Made by a program: the position numbers and the translations under genes. 64,000 nucleotides of DNA, taken from NCBI GenBank assembly GCA_016714985.1, contig JADKBS010000017.1, positions 62,001 to 126,000 of the forward strand, written 5' to 3'. The notes under the pieces were generated by a model that saw nothing but the letters and a program-made list of their open reading frames with translations, was not told the origin of the DNA and searched no databases. Numbering within the stretch: the stretch's first letter is position 1; every line of letters begins with the position of its first letter. Of this stretch, positions 23,818-31,713 are shown piece by piece. The stretch comes from Saprospiraceae bacterium (lineage in GTDB: Bacteria; Bacteroidota; Bacteroidia; Chitinophagales; Saprospiraceae).

Positions 23818-26165
23818 AACAGATGATTGCTTTTCAGTCCGCCATGAGGTACGGCACGTTTACTAAACTTTTTAAGTTTAGTAAACGTGCAATGCAAACC
23901 CTGCTCATCCTCTCATTCCTCATCCCTCATCCCTCATCCCTTCTCTTTGCCCAACACGGCGGCCTTTGCCAAGATTATTACCAAAAGGCGAAAGATGCAT
24001 TTGAGCACAAGTCATACGCCCATGCCCGAGACTATATCGAGGTTGCCCTGCCGCTTTGCACGGAACATGCGGATTCTCTGCGGGCTTTGTTGAAGACCAT
24101 TAAGGCGACCATTGAAAAGCAAACGCAATTGGTGCAGGACAACGCCGATGCCAGCCACAATGCCTCCTTGGCGCTCCAAATCAACGATTACGACCCCACG
24201 CTGGCCATGCGGATTGCGGCGTACAATTTGGAGGCGCATCCGGGGAACGTAAATGCAGCGGCAGCCCTGCGCATTGCGGCGAAGCCAGACAACCGATACT
24301 ATCTTTTCCCGCTGCTGGGGCATTCGCTAAATGTGGCAGCCGTGGCGTGGTCGCCCGATGGTGAACTGATAGCGAGCGGCTCCTGGGACAAGACCTTGAA
24401 GCTGTGGGACGTGGAAAGCCGAAGCGAGGTTTTCACCTTGCAAGGCCATACGGACAATATCACGGCCATTGCTTGGTCGCCCGATGGTAAACGATTGGCA
24501 AGCGCCTCCGAAGACGCCACTATTCGGGTTTGGGACTTGAAAAGCCGTACGGAGTTGTTCAGCCTTCGGGGGCATCAGGGGGATGTTTATGCCGTGGCTT
24601 GGTCGCCCGATGGAAAATTATTGGCGAGCGGTGCGGTGGACAAGGCTGTGAAGGTATGGGACGTGGAAAAGCAGGCAGAGTTGTACAGTTTTACAGGCCA
24701 TAATGACTTTGTCAACGCACTAACATGGTCGCCTGACGGCAAACAATTTGCAAGCGCCGCCGATGATGGCGTTGTGAAGGTTTGGAACGTGGAAAGTCGA
24801 ACGGAAGTGCAGCAAATACAACGGGACACTTTCGCCATATACGCCTTGGCTTGGTCGCCCAAAGGGCAACAGTTGGCAATCGGCTCTTATGACGGCGTTG
24901 TGCAATTATGGGATGTCGAAAACAATCAAGAAGTGTTCAAGCACAAGAAACATGCTTATTATGTAAATGCGGTGGCGTGGACGAAGGATGGCAGGCGGTT
25001 GGCGAGCTGCTCCGGCGACAAGACCATCCTGATTTGGGACATCAACAACAAAAGCGAGCTATACACCCTGCAAGGGCATTCTGACGATGTCAACGCCTTG
25101 GCTTGGTCACCAGATGGCAAGTTCTTGGCCAGCGCCTCATGGGACACTACGATGAAGGTCTGGGAGGTGGATGGCAAAAATGAACGAGGCAGTTTTGAGG
25201 GGCATAGTTTGGGGGTAAACTCGGTTGCTTGGTCTCCGAAAGGAAACTTACTGGCAAGCGGGTCGAGTGACAAAACCGTGAAAGTATGGGATTCGGAAAA
25301 TCAAAAAGAACTGTTCCGTTTAGAGGGGCATACCTCCGGGGTCATTGATGTTGCATGGTCGCCAGATGGCAAAAGACTCGCCAGCAGTTCGCAGGATTAT
25401 AATGTGAAGGTGTGGGACGCTGCAAATCAGAAGGAGTTGTTCAACCTTGCAGGGCATTCCTCCTTTGTCAAAAATGTAGCTTGGTCGCCAGATGGCAAAA
25501 GACTGGCCAGCAGTTCAGCTGACAAAACCGTCAAGGTCTGGGACGTGGGCAGCCGGATGGAACTGGTCAGTTTTACCACTGGACAAACCTTTGCGAATGA
25601 AGTAACATGGTCGCCAGATGGGCGACAATTAGCGAGCGGCATGGCCGATAATTCAATCGTTGTCTGGGATTTGGGCAAAAAGCTAGAATTGTTCAGGCTC
25701 CAAGGTCACGAACTGCCAGTCAACTCGGTCTCATGGTCAAATGACGGCAAGTACTTGGCCAGCGGCTCCAGTGACAAGACCATCAAAGTTTGGGACATCA
25801 AAACCCGAAGCGAACTATGCTCGCTCAAAGGGCATACCGCCGAAGTCAAGTTCATCGAATGGTCACCAGATGGTCAATGGTTGGCAAGCGGCTCCGATGA
25901 CAAGACGGTTAGGGTCTGGGATTTCGGAAGCAGAAGCGAAGTATTTAGTTTGGAAGGTCATTTTGGGGCTGTGACCTCCATATCATGGTCACCCGATAAC
26001 AATCGGCTGTCGAGCAGTTCAAAGGACAATATCATCAAGGTCTGGGAACTACAACCATATTTAGGAAAACGGGCAGCCTATTTCACGCTTCACCAATTGC
26101 AAAAAGCAGGGGTAAGGTTGAAGAAGGAGGATTTGGAGAAGGTGGGGATGGGGCAAGAAAAGTGA
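23814..26165 (+). CDS. Exported WD40 protein with fourteen repeats
   Basis: A protein of 783 residues from ATG 23814, which overlaps the upstream stop as ATGA, or 757 from ATG 23892. The second start gives a standard signal peptide (MQTLLILSFLIPHPSSLLFAQ). From the first, the signal has a longer basic n-region (KLFKFSKR). A helical TPR-like segment follows (CQDYYQKAKDAFEHKSYAHARDYIE). Then come 14 WD40 repeats from LFPLLGHS to VWELQPY, with AWSPDGKRLASGS...DKTVKVWD spacing, enough for two seven-bladed propellers. It ends the three-gene operon. A periplasmic sensor or scaffold for the NTPase upstream is inferred. Repeats 2-14 are highly alike, which favours recombination-driven change. Confidence 0.92.
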   Translation: MKQMIAFQSAMRYGTFTKLFKFSKRAMQTLLILSFLIPHPSSLLFAQHGGLCQDYYQKAKDAFEHKSYAHARDYIEVALPLCTEHADSLRALLKTIKATIEKQTQLVQDNADASHNASLALQINDYDPTLAMRIAAYNLEAHPGNVNAAAALRIAAKPDNRYYLFPLLGHSLNVAAVAWSPDGELIASGSWDKTLKLWDVESRSEVFTLQGHTDNITAIAWSPDGKRLASASEDATIRVWDLKSRTELFSLRGHQGDVYAVAWSPDGKLLASGAVDKAVKVWDVEKQAELYSFTGHNDFVNALTWSPDGKQFASAADDGVVKVWNVESRTEVQQIQRDTFAIYALAWSPKGQQLAIGSYDGVVQLWDVENNQEVFKHKKHAYYVNAVAWTKDGRRLASCSGDKTILIWDINNKSELYTLQGHSDDVNALAWSPDGKFLASASWDTTMKVWEVDGKNERGSFEGHSLGVNSVAWSPKGNLLASGSSDKTVKVWDSENQKELFRLEGHTSGVIDVAWSPDGKRLASSSQDYNVKVWDAANQKELFNLAGHSSFVKNVAWSPDGKRLASSSADKTVKVWDVGSRMELVSFTTGQTFANEVTWSPDGRQLASGMADNSIVVWDLGKKLELFRLQGHELPVNSVSWSNDGKYLASGSSDKTIKVWDIKTRSELCSLKGHTAEVKFIEWSPDGQWLASGSDDKTVRVWDFGSRSEVFSLEGHFGAVTSISWSPDNNRLSSSSKDNIIKVWELQPYLGKRAAYFTLHQLQKAGVRLKKEDLEKVGMGQEK
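23854..23890. repeat. Perfect 17-bp hairpin between the two candidate starts of the WD40 gene
   Basis: Arms 23854-23870 and 23874-23890 (GCACGTTTACTAAACTT and its complement) enclose TTT. It ends 1 bp before the downstream ATG at 23892. There is no T-run, so it is not a terminator. In the mRNA it would sit across the initiation region of the downstream start. Confidence 0.85.
23923..23950. repeat. Heptamer array TCATYCC x4 encoding the signal peptide end
   Basis: Four 7-bp units (TCATTCC, then three TCATCCC) encode part of the signal peptide (SFLIPHPSSL) of the WD40 protein. The same unit occurs in inverted orientation in the intergenic array at 52033-52060. Confidence 0.8.
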
Positions 26166-26216
26166 TATTATTCGCCGACTTTGCATTCAATAGTTTATTA
26201 AAAAGCTTTCAATAGA

Positions 26217-26256
26217 AAAGGGGCAGCACCACCTGGCACCACCCCCTTTATTTTTG
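26217..26256 (+). terminator. Probable terminator of the SIR2-like/nSTAND1/WD40 operon
   Basis: AAAGGGG (26217-26223) pairs with CCCCTTT (26243-26249), followed by ATTTTTG. The stem is short and the loop is 19 nt, partly self-complementary. It begins 51 bp after the WD40 stop, in the gap before the convergent glyS. Confidence 0.5.
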
Positions 26257-26311
26257 CTTTCGAATCAGAAGAATGGAGAACCACTGCCCCCCATTCATTC
26301 ATCATTCATCA

Positions 26312-27865
26312 TTAGCTAAACAGCTTCGCCATATCCACCCGCTCCCGAATCATGCCTTCGAGGGCGCTGATGCTCACCCGCTGCTGCGCCATGCTGTCCC
26401 GCTCCCGGATGGTCACGGTGTCGTTTTCGAGGCTCTCGAAGTCAACGGTGATGCAGAACGGCGTACCGATGGCATCTTGGCGGCGGTAGAGCTTGCCGAT
26501 GCTGCCCGTGTCATCGTATTGGCCGGGGAAGTAGAACTTCAGTAGGTTGAAGATGCCCTTGGCCTTTTCGACGAGGCCCGGCTCGTTGCGCTTGAGCGGC
26601 ATCACGGCGAACTTCAGCGGGCTGAGGGCCGGGTGCAGCTTGAGCACGTCACGGGTATTGCCCTCGCCGTCCGAGCTTTCGCCGACGGCCTCCTCCACGA
26701 GGGCATTGCCCATCATGGCGAGGAACATGCGGTCGCAACCGATGGAGGTCTCGATGACGTAGGGCACGTAGTTCTCGTTGCTTTCCGGGTCAAAGTATTG
26801 GAGTTTCTTGTTGGAAAGCTTTTGGTGCTCCGTCAGGTCGAAGTCGGTGCGGGAGTGGATGCCCTCCAACTCGCGGAAGCCGAACGGAAACTCGAACTGG
26901 ATGTCCACGGCGGCGTCGGCGTAGTGGGCGAGGTTCTCGTGGTCGTGGAAGCGGAGCTTGTCGGGAGAGGTGCCGAGGGCGAGGTGCCACTTGAGGCGGA
27001 ACTGCTTCCAGTACTCGTACCACTCCTGCTGCGTGCCGGGCTTGATGAAGAACTGCATCTCCATCTGTTCGAACTCCCTCATGCGGAAGATGAACTGACG
27101 GGCCACGATTTCGTTGCGGAACGCCTTGCCAATCTGCGCAATGCCGAAGGGCAGCTTCTGGCGGGTGGTCTTCTGCACGTTCAGGAAGTTGACGAAGATG
27201 CCCTGCGCCGTCTCCGGGCGGAGGTAGAGCTTGCCTTCTTCGCCAGCGATATTGCCAAGCTGGGTATTGAACATGAGGTTGAACATGCGCACGTCCGTCC
27301 AGTTGCGGCTGCCCGTGTCGGGGTCGGCGATTTCCAGCTCCGCAATGAGCGCACCAAGGGCGGGCATGTCGCCGTTGCGCAGCGCCTCGTTCATGCGGTC
27401 GTTGGTCTGTGCGGCCTTCTGCGTGTATTCGAGCACACGAGGGTTGGTTTGGCGGAACATGGCCTCGTCGAAGCTGTCGCCGAAGCGTTTCTTGGCCTTC
27501 TCGACCTCTTTTTCGGCCTTCTCCTGCATCTTCTCGATGGCGCCCTCTATGAGCTGGTCGGCCCGGTAGCGGCGCTTGCTGTCCTTGTTGTCAACGAGCG
27601 GGTCGTTGAAGGCGTCCACGTGGCCGCTGGCCTTCCAAGTGCTGGGGTGCATGAAGATGGCGGCGTCGAGGCCAACAATATTCTCGTGCATCTGCACCAT
27701 GCTTTTCCACCAATATTCCTTGATGTTGTTTTTCAAAAGGACGCCGTACGGTCCGTAATCATACACAGCGCTGAGGCCGTCGTAGATTTCAGATGATTGG
27801 TAAATAAAGCCGTACTCCTTGCAGTGAGCGGTGAGTTTCTTGAATAAATCAACTGGTTGAGACAT
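26312..27865 (-). CDS. glyS: Glycine--tRNA ligase
   Basis: A 517-residue class II aminoacyl-tRNA synthetase of the single-chain (alpha2, archaeal/eukaryotic-like) type. It joins glycine to tRNA-Gly using ATP. The N-terminus EYGFIYQSSEIYDGLSAVYDYGPYGVLLKNNIKEYWW is diagnostic in outline. LRPETAQGIFVNF, IGKAFRNEI and FIFRMREFEQMEMQFF form the motif 2 region. The motif 3 region contains ETSIGCDRMFLAML-like sequence, and a C-terminal anticodon-binding domain covers roughly the last 110 residues. The start at 27865 (MSQPVDLFKKL) is supported by conservation. A five-unit heptamer array ends 4 bp upstream of it. The gene borders the accessory island and is a stable core marker. Confidence 0.96.
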   Translation of the reverse strand: MSQPVDLFKKLTAHCKEYGFIYQSSEIYDGLSAVYDYGPYGVLLKNNIKEYWWKSMVQMHENIVGLDAAIFMHPSTWKASGHVDAFNDPLVDNKDSKRRYRADQLIEGAIEKMQEKAEKEVEKAKKRFGDSFDEAMFRQTNPRVLEYTQKAAQTNDRMNEALRNGDMPALGALIAELEIADPDTGSRNWTDVRMFNLMFNTQLGNIAGEEGKLYLRPETAQGIFVNFLNVQKTTRQKLPFGIAQIGKAFRNEIVARQFIFRMREFEQMEMQFFIKPGTQQEWYEYWKQFRLKWHLALGTSPDKLRFHDHENLAHYADAAVDIQFEFPFGFRELEGIHSRTDFDLTEHQKLSNKKLQYFDPESNENYVPYVIETSIGCDRMFLAMMGNALVEEAVGESSDGEGNTRDVLKLHPALSPLKFAVMPLKRNEPGLVEKAKGIFNLLKFYFPGQYDDTGSIGKLYRRQDAIGTPFCITVDFESLENDTVTIRERDSMAQQRVSISALEGMIRERVDMAKLFS

Positions 27866-27869
27866 TTTC

Positions 27870-27904
27870 GATTGCGGATTGCGGATTGCGGATTTCGGAT
27901 TGGG
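27870..27904. repeat. Heptamer array GATTGCG x5 directly upstream of glyS
   Basis: Five 7-bp units (three GATTGCG, then GATTTCG and GATTGGG) end 4 bp from the glyS start codon. They occupy the position where a ribosome-binding region would lie on the minus strand. Confidence 0.85.
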
Positions 27905-27980
27905 GTATCTGCCTGAAACTGCAATGCCGTGATTTTTTCGATAAAACGGATTTTGGGCGGAAAGTTGCCCAAAAGGAGCG

Positions 27981-27988
27981 CAAAGGTA
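27981..27988 (-). promoter_or_regulatory. Possible glyS promoter -7 box
   Basis: TACCTTTG on the minus strand fits TAnnTTTG and lies about 115 bp before the glyS start. I found no good TTTG at the expected upstream distance, so support is weak. Confidence 0.35.
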
Positions 27989-28022
27989 AGGAAGGTGCGC
28001 TGGAAATGGAAGCGGAATTGGC

Positions 28023-28110
28023 AGGAATGGCGTTTACGCCGTCCTGTCCACGGCGTTTACGCCGCCATCGCCCTAAAGGGCTATGACAGGACGGCCTAAA
28101 GGCCATTCCT
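28023..28110. repeat. Nested palindromic element with 26-bp arms
   Basis: Arms 28023-28048 and 28085-28110 are reverse complements with two differences. These two differences sit opposite each other inside a small palindrome within each arm (GGCGTTTACGCC in one, GGCCTAAAGGCC in the other), so each arm also folds alone. The centre holds two more such mini-palindromes (CGGCGTTTACGCCG, GCCCTAAAGGGC). It lies between glyS and the OmpA gene. Confidence 0.75.
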
Positions 28111-28134
28111 ACCGAATGAAAACTGCCAACTCAA

Positions 28135-29247
28135 TCAATTGCTCAAGACCCGGAACTCCGTGCGGCGGTTGGCAGCGTGCTCGCCCTCGGCGCATTCAAC
28201 GCCATCGGCGCAACGGTTCTTCAGTTTGCTTTCGCCATAGCCCTTGGCAACGAGGCGGCTGCGCTGGATGCCACGGCCTACCAAATAGTTCAGCACAGAC
28301 TCTGCACGAGCTTGGGAGAGGCTTTGGTTGGCATCGGCAGCACCACGGCTATCGGTGTGGGCAGCAATTTCCACCCGGATGTTCGACTTGTCCTTCATCA
28401 GTTTCAGCAGCTTAGCGTCAACGATACTTCGGGCTTCAATACTAAGTCGGGCGTTACCGGACTCGAAACTGATTGGCAACAAATTGTTGTCGGTCAGGGC
28501 GCAGTCAATTTCTTCCCATTTTTCCACGCCGCCGGGGTCTTTCAAGACAAGGACAGGCTCAATGATGTATTCACTGGGAACTTCGACTTTCACCAGTTCT
28601 TCGTCCTTCACCAGCACTTGTTTTGTCACTGTTGCAAATTCAGCGGGTACTTCCACCACATCGCAGCCGGCTTCCTTCACCACAATTTGCCGCTTAATGG
28701 TGGTGAACTTGCCTTTTTTTGGGGCGATGGTGTAGTTTGCAGTTTGATCCATCACTTGAACGTCCACTCGCTTAAACTCAGCGGGATGCTCAACGTATTG
28801 CAGCACCATGCAGTCTCGTGGATCCTTCGACTCGCAATCTTCCAGCGAGGTTTTCCACTCCAATCCCGTGGTTTTAGGGCGCACCTCGATGTCTTCTGTC
28901 ATGGATTTGAATTTGGGGGCATTGACAGTTATTTCGGCAGGCCCTTCTTCGATGAGCATGGTATCGGTTACAGTTTTGAATTCAGCGGGATATGGCACAT
29001 AGCGCTTTGTGGCAGGCTTTATGACAATCCGCTCTTCTACCGTCCTGTATTCGGCGGGCAGCTTTTGGAAGGTTGTGTAGGCAGGGCGGATCATTACCCT
29101 TTTTTCGAGGGTATCGAATTGCATGGCAGTGACGGTACGCACATAGCATTTCCCTGGTTCAGGCTTCGATGGCAGGCCATCTGATTGGCCTATAAGGTTG
29201 ATTGCCAGTAAACTACAAATACCAAGCAAGATTGACTGCTTTTCCAT
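28135..29247 (-). CDS. OmpA-family protein with N-terminal PAEY-type repeats
   Basis: A 370-residue exported protein with a signal peptide (ILLGICSLLAINLIGQ). Residues about 35-245 consist of several copies of a beta-rich repeat with pattern P-A-E-[YF]-x-T-V-x-[ED]-x-[IV]-x-[IV]-[KR]-P (PAEYRTVEERIVIKPA; PAEFKTVTDTMLIEEGPA; PAEFATVTKQVLVKDEE). The C-terminal 110 residues are an OmpA/MotB peptidoglycan-binding domain (ISFESGNARLS, VEIAAHTDSRGAADANQSLSQARAESV, LVAKGYGES, NRRTEFRVL) with the conserved Asp and Arg that hold diaminopimelate. It ends in a Cys pair (NRCADGVECAEGEH), also seen in the PD40/OmpA protein nearby. It should link outer membrane and cell wall. Confidence 0.9.
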   Translation of the reverse strand: MEKQSILLGICSLLAINLIGQSDGLPSKPEPGKCYVRTVTAMQFDTLEKRVMIRPAYTTFQKLPAEYRTVEERIVIKPATKRYVPYPAEFKTVTDTMLIEEGPAEITVNAPKFKSMTEDIEVRPKTTGLEWKTSLEDCESKDPRDCMVLQYVEHPAEFKRVDVQVMDQTANYTIAPKKGKFTTIKRQIVVKEAGCDVVEVPAEFATVTKQVLVKDEELVKVEVPSEYIIEPVLVLKDPGGVEKWEEIDCALTDNNLLPISFESGNARLSIEARSIVDAKLLKLMKDKSNIRVEIAAHTDSRGAADANQSLSQARAESVLNYLVGRGIQRSRLVAKGYGESKLKNRCADGVECAEGEHAANRRTEFRVLSN

Positions 29248-29421
29248 TTATTGAATGTTTGGATGAAAAATATTGTGCTGCTGCTGCTAAAAAGCAAACG
29301 ATTGGCAGCATTCATCTGGGGGATTGGCAAGTTAAATCGGTTGGTAAATGTAGTGAAACATTTGCTTGTTCGAAAACCAATAGAAATATCAACGGCTATT
29401 TCATGTTGAAATAAAATGAAC

Positions 29422-30048
29422 CTAAAGCTTTCGAGCCACCAAAACCCCATCCCTTACTGGCAATATCACGTTTTCGACTCGGGAATCTTGATGAACCATT
29501 TTATTGAAGGCATCAATGGTTTGGGTATCGGCATCGGTAGCTTTTGCTGCCACCTTGCCATCCCATAGCACGTTGTCGGCAATGAGTAGGCCGCCAGGAT
29601 TTAGGCGGTCAATGAGGAGGTCGAAATAGGCGGGGTAATCGAATTTGGCAGCATCCATGAAAACCAAATCGAAATAGAGGCCAAGGTTGGGAATAATTTG
29701 TTTGGCATCCCCCTGATGCAAGGTTATCTTATTGGAAAAATGGGTCTTTTCGAAATATTTAGTACTAATAAAAGCTAGCTCTGGGTTTACTTCGATGGTA
29801 TGCAACATGCCACCTTCGGGCAATCCTTTTGCGATGCAAAGACTGGCATAGCCAGTGAAAGTTCCAATTTCCAAGGCCAGCTTGGGTTTGGCAAGTAGTG
29901 TGAGCAAGGCGAGCAAATGCCCCTGTACCTTTCCACTAATCATTTGGGGAGAAAGGGTTCGCAAGTGGGTCTCCCGCTCCAATTCGTAAAGTTCGGGAAG
30001 CGGCAGTGTAGTATGCGCTTCGCAATAAGCGTTGATTTTCTTCTGCAT
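29422..30048 (-). CDS. SAM-dependent O-methyltransferase (family 3)
   Basis: A 208-residue cytosolic class I methyltransferase of the caffeoyl-CoA/catechol O-methyltransferase type. Motif I is LEIGTFTGYASLCIA, with the acidic ribose contact in HTIEVNPE. LYFDLVFMDAAKFDY contains a conserved metal-site Asp, and LLIADNVLWDGKV supplies the second metal-site Asp-Asn. Length is normal. The substrate cannot be told from sequence; aromatic hydroxyl groups are usual. It stands 174 bp from the OmpA gene and 74 bp from the regulator gene on the same strand, so it could share a transcript with the regulator. Confidence 0.92.
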   Translation of the reverse strand: MQKKINAYCEAHTTLPLPELYELERETHLRTLSPQMISGKVQGHLLALLTLLAKPKLALEIGTFTGYASLCIAKGLPEGGMLHTIEVNPELAFISTKYFEKTHFSNKITLHQGDAKQIIPNLGLYFDLVFMDAAKFDYPAYFDLLIDRLNPGGLLIADNVLWDGKVAAKATDADTQTIDAFNKMVHQDSRVENVILPVRDGVLVARKL

Positions 30049-30122
30049 TATATTAGGTTATCGGCCTAAGGCGGACGGTTGTCGGTGGATGGTTAAGAGC
30101 ACGCTGCTTACCGTAGGCCGAC

Positions 30123-30539
30123 TCAAGCAATACCGGATTGCATGGCGAGTTTAAGCAGGTCAACTTGTTTTGACACACCCATTTTTTGTTGGATATGCTT
30201 TCGGTGAGTGTCCACGGTGAGCTTGCTAATGCCCAAATGCGCAGCTATTTCTTTGGAAGTAAGGCCCTTGACGATTTGTCGTAACACCTCCTGCTCCCGG
30301 CCAGAAAGGTTGAACAGTTTATGCTTACCACGTTTTGGGATACCTTCTTCATTGGTGGCAATGAAATCGGCAGGAATGAGGCTAGCAGTGGCAACGTCTC
30401 CGGCTTGACCCAATGCAAGTTTTACTTCCCTAAAGACCTTTCGTTGCATTTCAAGCTGGGCAGCAAGCGCCTTGTTTTGCTTGCGCAATAGATGGATTTC
30501 TTGAGTCAACTGCGCTGTCACTATGGTTTGTTCCATCAT
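30123..30539 (-). CDS. LuxR-type HTH transcriptional regulator without receiver
   Basis: A 138-residue DNA-binding protein. The start is put at ATG 30539 (MMEQTIVTAQ); the open frame runs 23 codons further upstream into an AT-rich hairpin. The N-terminus is a coiled coil (LTQEIHLLRKQNKALAAQLEMQRKV) that could mediate dimerisation. The C-terminus is a GerE/LuxR helix-turn-helix (LSGREQEVLRQIVKGLTSKEIAAHLGISKLTVDTHRKHIQQKMGV). No receiver or ligand domain is visible. It lies divergent from a full response regulator gene 431 bp away, and the shared gap could contain sites for either. Targets are unknown. Confidence 0.88.
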   Translation of the reverse strand: MMEQTIVTAQLTQEIHLLRKQNKALAAQLEMQRKVFREVKLALGQAGDVATASLIPADFIATNEEGIPKRGKHKLFNLSGREQEVLRQIVKGLTSKEIAAHLGISKLTVDTHRKHIQQKMGVSKQVDLLKLAMQSGIA

Positions 30540-30569
30540 GTCTATGTTATTTGGACGCAACTTAGTATT

Positions 30570-30610
30570 GGTTGTTTTTTTTAAAATTGAAATTTTTAAA
30601 AAAAACAACC
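30570..30610. repeat. Perfect 17-bp AT-rich hairpin in the divergent gap 30540-30970
   Basis: Arms 30570-30586 (GGTTG, T8, AAAA) and 30594-30610 pair exactly around a 7-nt loop. It lies 31 bp upstream of the LuxR-type regulator start. The remaining part of the 431-bp gap is AT-rich and holds imperfect TAnnTTTG-like boxes (TAACTTTTG near 30735) but no gene. Confidence 0.7.
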
Positions 30611-30970
30611 TGAAATAGTGGAAGAAGAAGAATCACCTTATTTAGCATCCTTTTCCATTACAACAACGAAATTTGTTTCGATTGCCAGAATTGGGTGGTT
30701 CGTTTTGAAGTCAAAACAGTTTACATTTTTTTGAATAACTTTTGTGGTTTTGAGTAAATGTTTATCTTGTGGCCGATTTTCAAGAACCGATTAGATACGA
30801 CATCCTACCTTTAGAAGCAGTTTGTCATAAAAAACACCTTCAACCCTGCTTCGATTTTGGTGCAACCACTGGTTGCGTTGCCGCATTCCATCGGCCATCT
30901 TGCAAGTTCCCGATCGCACACTATAGGACACCGGCATTATGTTTTTTTCGTTTAACTTAAAGCAATTCCC

Positions 30971-31636
30971 ATGAACAAGCATCAACAAATCAAGGTATTC
31001 ATTGCCGATGACCACCCTATTGTATTGCAGGGTGTGTCCTGTATTCTTTCCAACCGCCCAGAATTTCAAGTTGTGGGCACGGCGGCTTCCGGAGACGAAT
31101 TGACCCGGAAAATGCTTCAGGCCAAGCCCAATGTCCTCCTGCTCGACTTAAACATGCCTGGAAAGGATTTCTACGAAAACATCCAATGGGTAAAAGCCAA
31201 CGCCCCTTGGGTTAAAATCCTCACCTACTCCTCCTATCATTCGACCGACCTCGTTAGGTCGCTCATCCATGAAGGAGCTGCTGGCTATCTGCCAAAAACG
31301 GCGACGCCAGCTGAGATTTCAGATGCTATCCAATGTGTGTTTCAAGGTGAAATTCATGTGACAATGGTTGCAGCGCATGCGCAAACCGATGCCACGCCAG
31401 CTACCGAACATGCCAATTCGCTGCCCGACGACTTCCGAAAGCGCCTTGGGCTTTCCCGCAGGGAGCAGGAAATCCTCGTGCTCATCAGTCGAGGCCTTAG
31501 CAGCCAGCGCATTGGCCAGACGCTTTACATCAGCAAGCACACGGTCGAGACGCACCGCAAGAACATCCTGCGCAAATTGGATTTCAATTCCAGTACAGAA
31601 CTCGTCAAGTTCGCCGTTCAGCAACGGTTGGTTTAG
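30971..31636 (+). CDS. NarL/LuxR-type response regulator
   Basis: A 221-residue two-component response regulator. The receiver domain covers residues about 7-125, with the acidic pair Asp13-Asp14, the phospho-acceptor Asp59 in LLLDLNMPG, a Thr/Ser switch in ILTYSSYHS and Lys109 in GYLPKTATP. The output domain covers about 155-220 and is a LuxR helix-turn-helix (LSRREQEILVLISRGLSSQRIGQTLYISKHTVETHRKNIL). No histidine kinase gene is adjacent, so it is an orphan here. The gene is preceded by a 431-bp AT-rich gap and followed within 10 bp by a heptamer array. Regulated genes are unknown; the nearby cell-surface operon is one candidate by position only. Confidence 0.95.
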   Translation: MNKHQQIKVFIADDHPIVLQGVSCILSNRPEFQVVGTAASGDELTRKMLQAKPNVLLLDLNMPGKDFYENIQWVKANAPWVKILTYSSYHSTDLVRSLIHEGAAGYLPKTATPAEISDAIQCVFQGEIHVTMVAAHAQTDATPATEHANSLPDDFRKRLGLSRREQEILVLISRGLSSQRIGQTLYISKHTVETHRKNILRKLDFNSSTELVKFAVQQRLV

Positions 31637-31644
31637 TGAATCCT

Positions 31645-31713
31645 GATTGGTGATTCGTGAATCGTGATTAGAGAGCGGTAATCCTGCCAACCAATCACGA
31701 ATCACGAATCTCC
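31645..31713. repeat. Inverted pair of heptamer arrays between convergent genes
   Basis: Units of GATTSGT type (31645-31672) face AATCACG-type units (31693-31713), which are their reverse complements. The stretch can form a hairpin with a loop of about 20 nt. It lies between the response regulator stop and the stop of the PD40/OmpA gene and may serve as a two-way transcription end. Confidence 0.7.

Noticed and set aside
26633..27796. Long open frame opposite glyS (387 codons)
   Set aside because: It is wholly antisense to a conserved synthetase; the Val/Leu/Glu/Gly-rich translation is what a GC-rich gene gives on the other strand. No start signals or family features.
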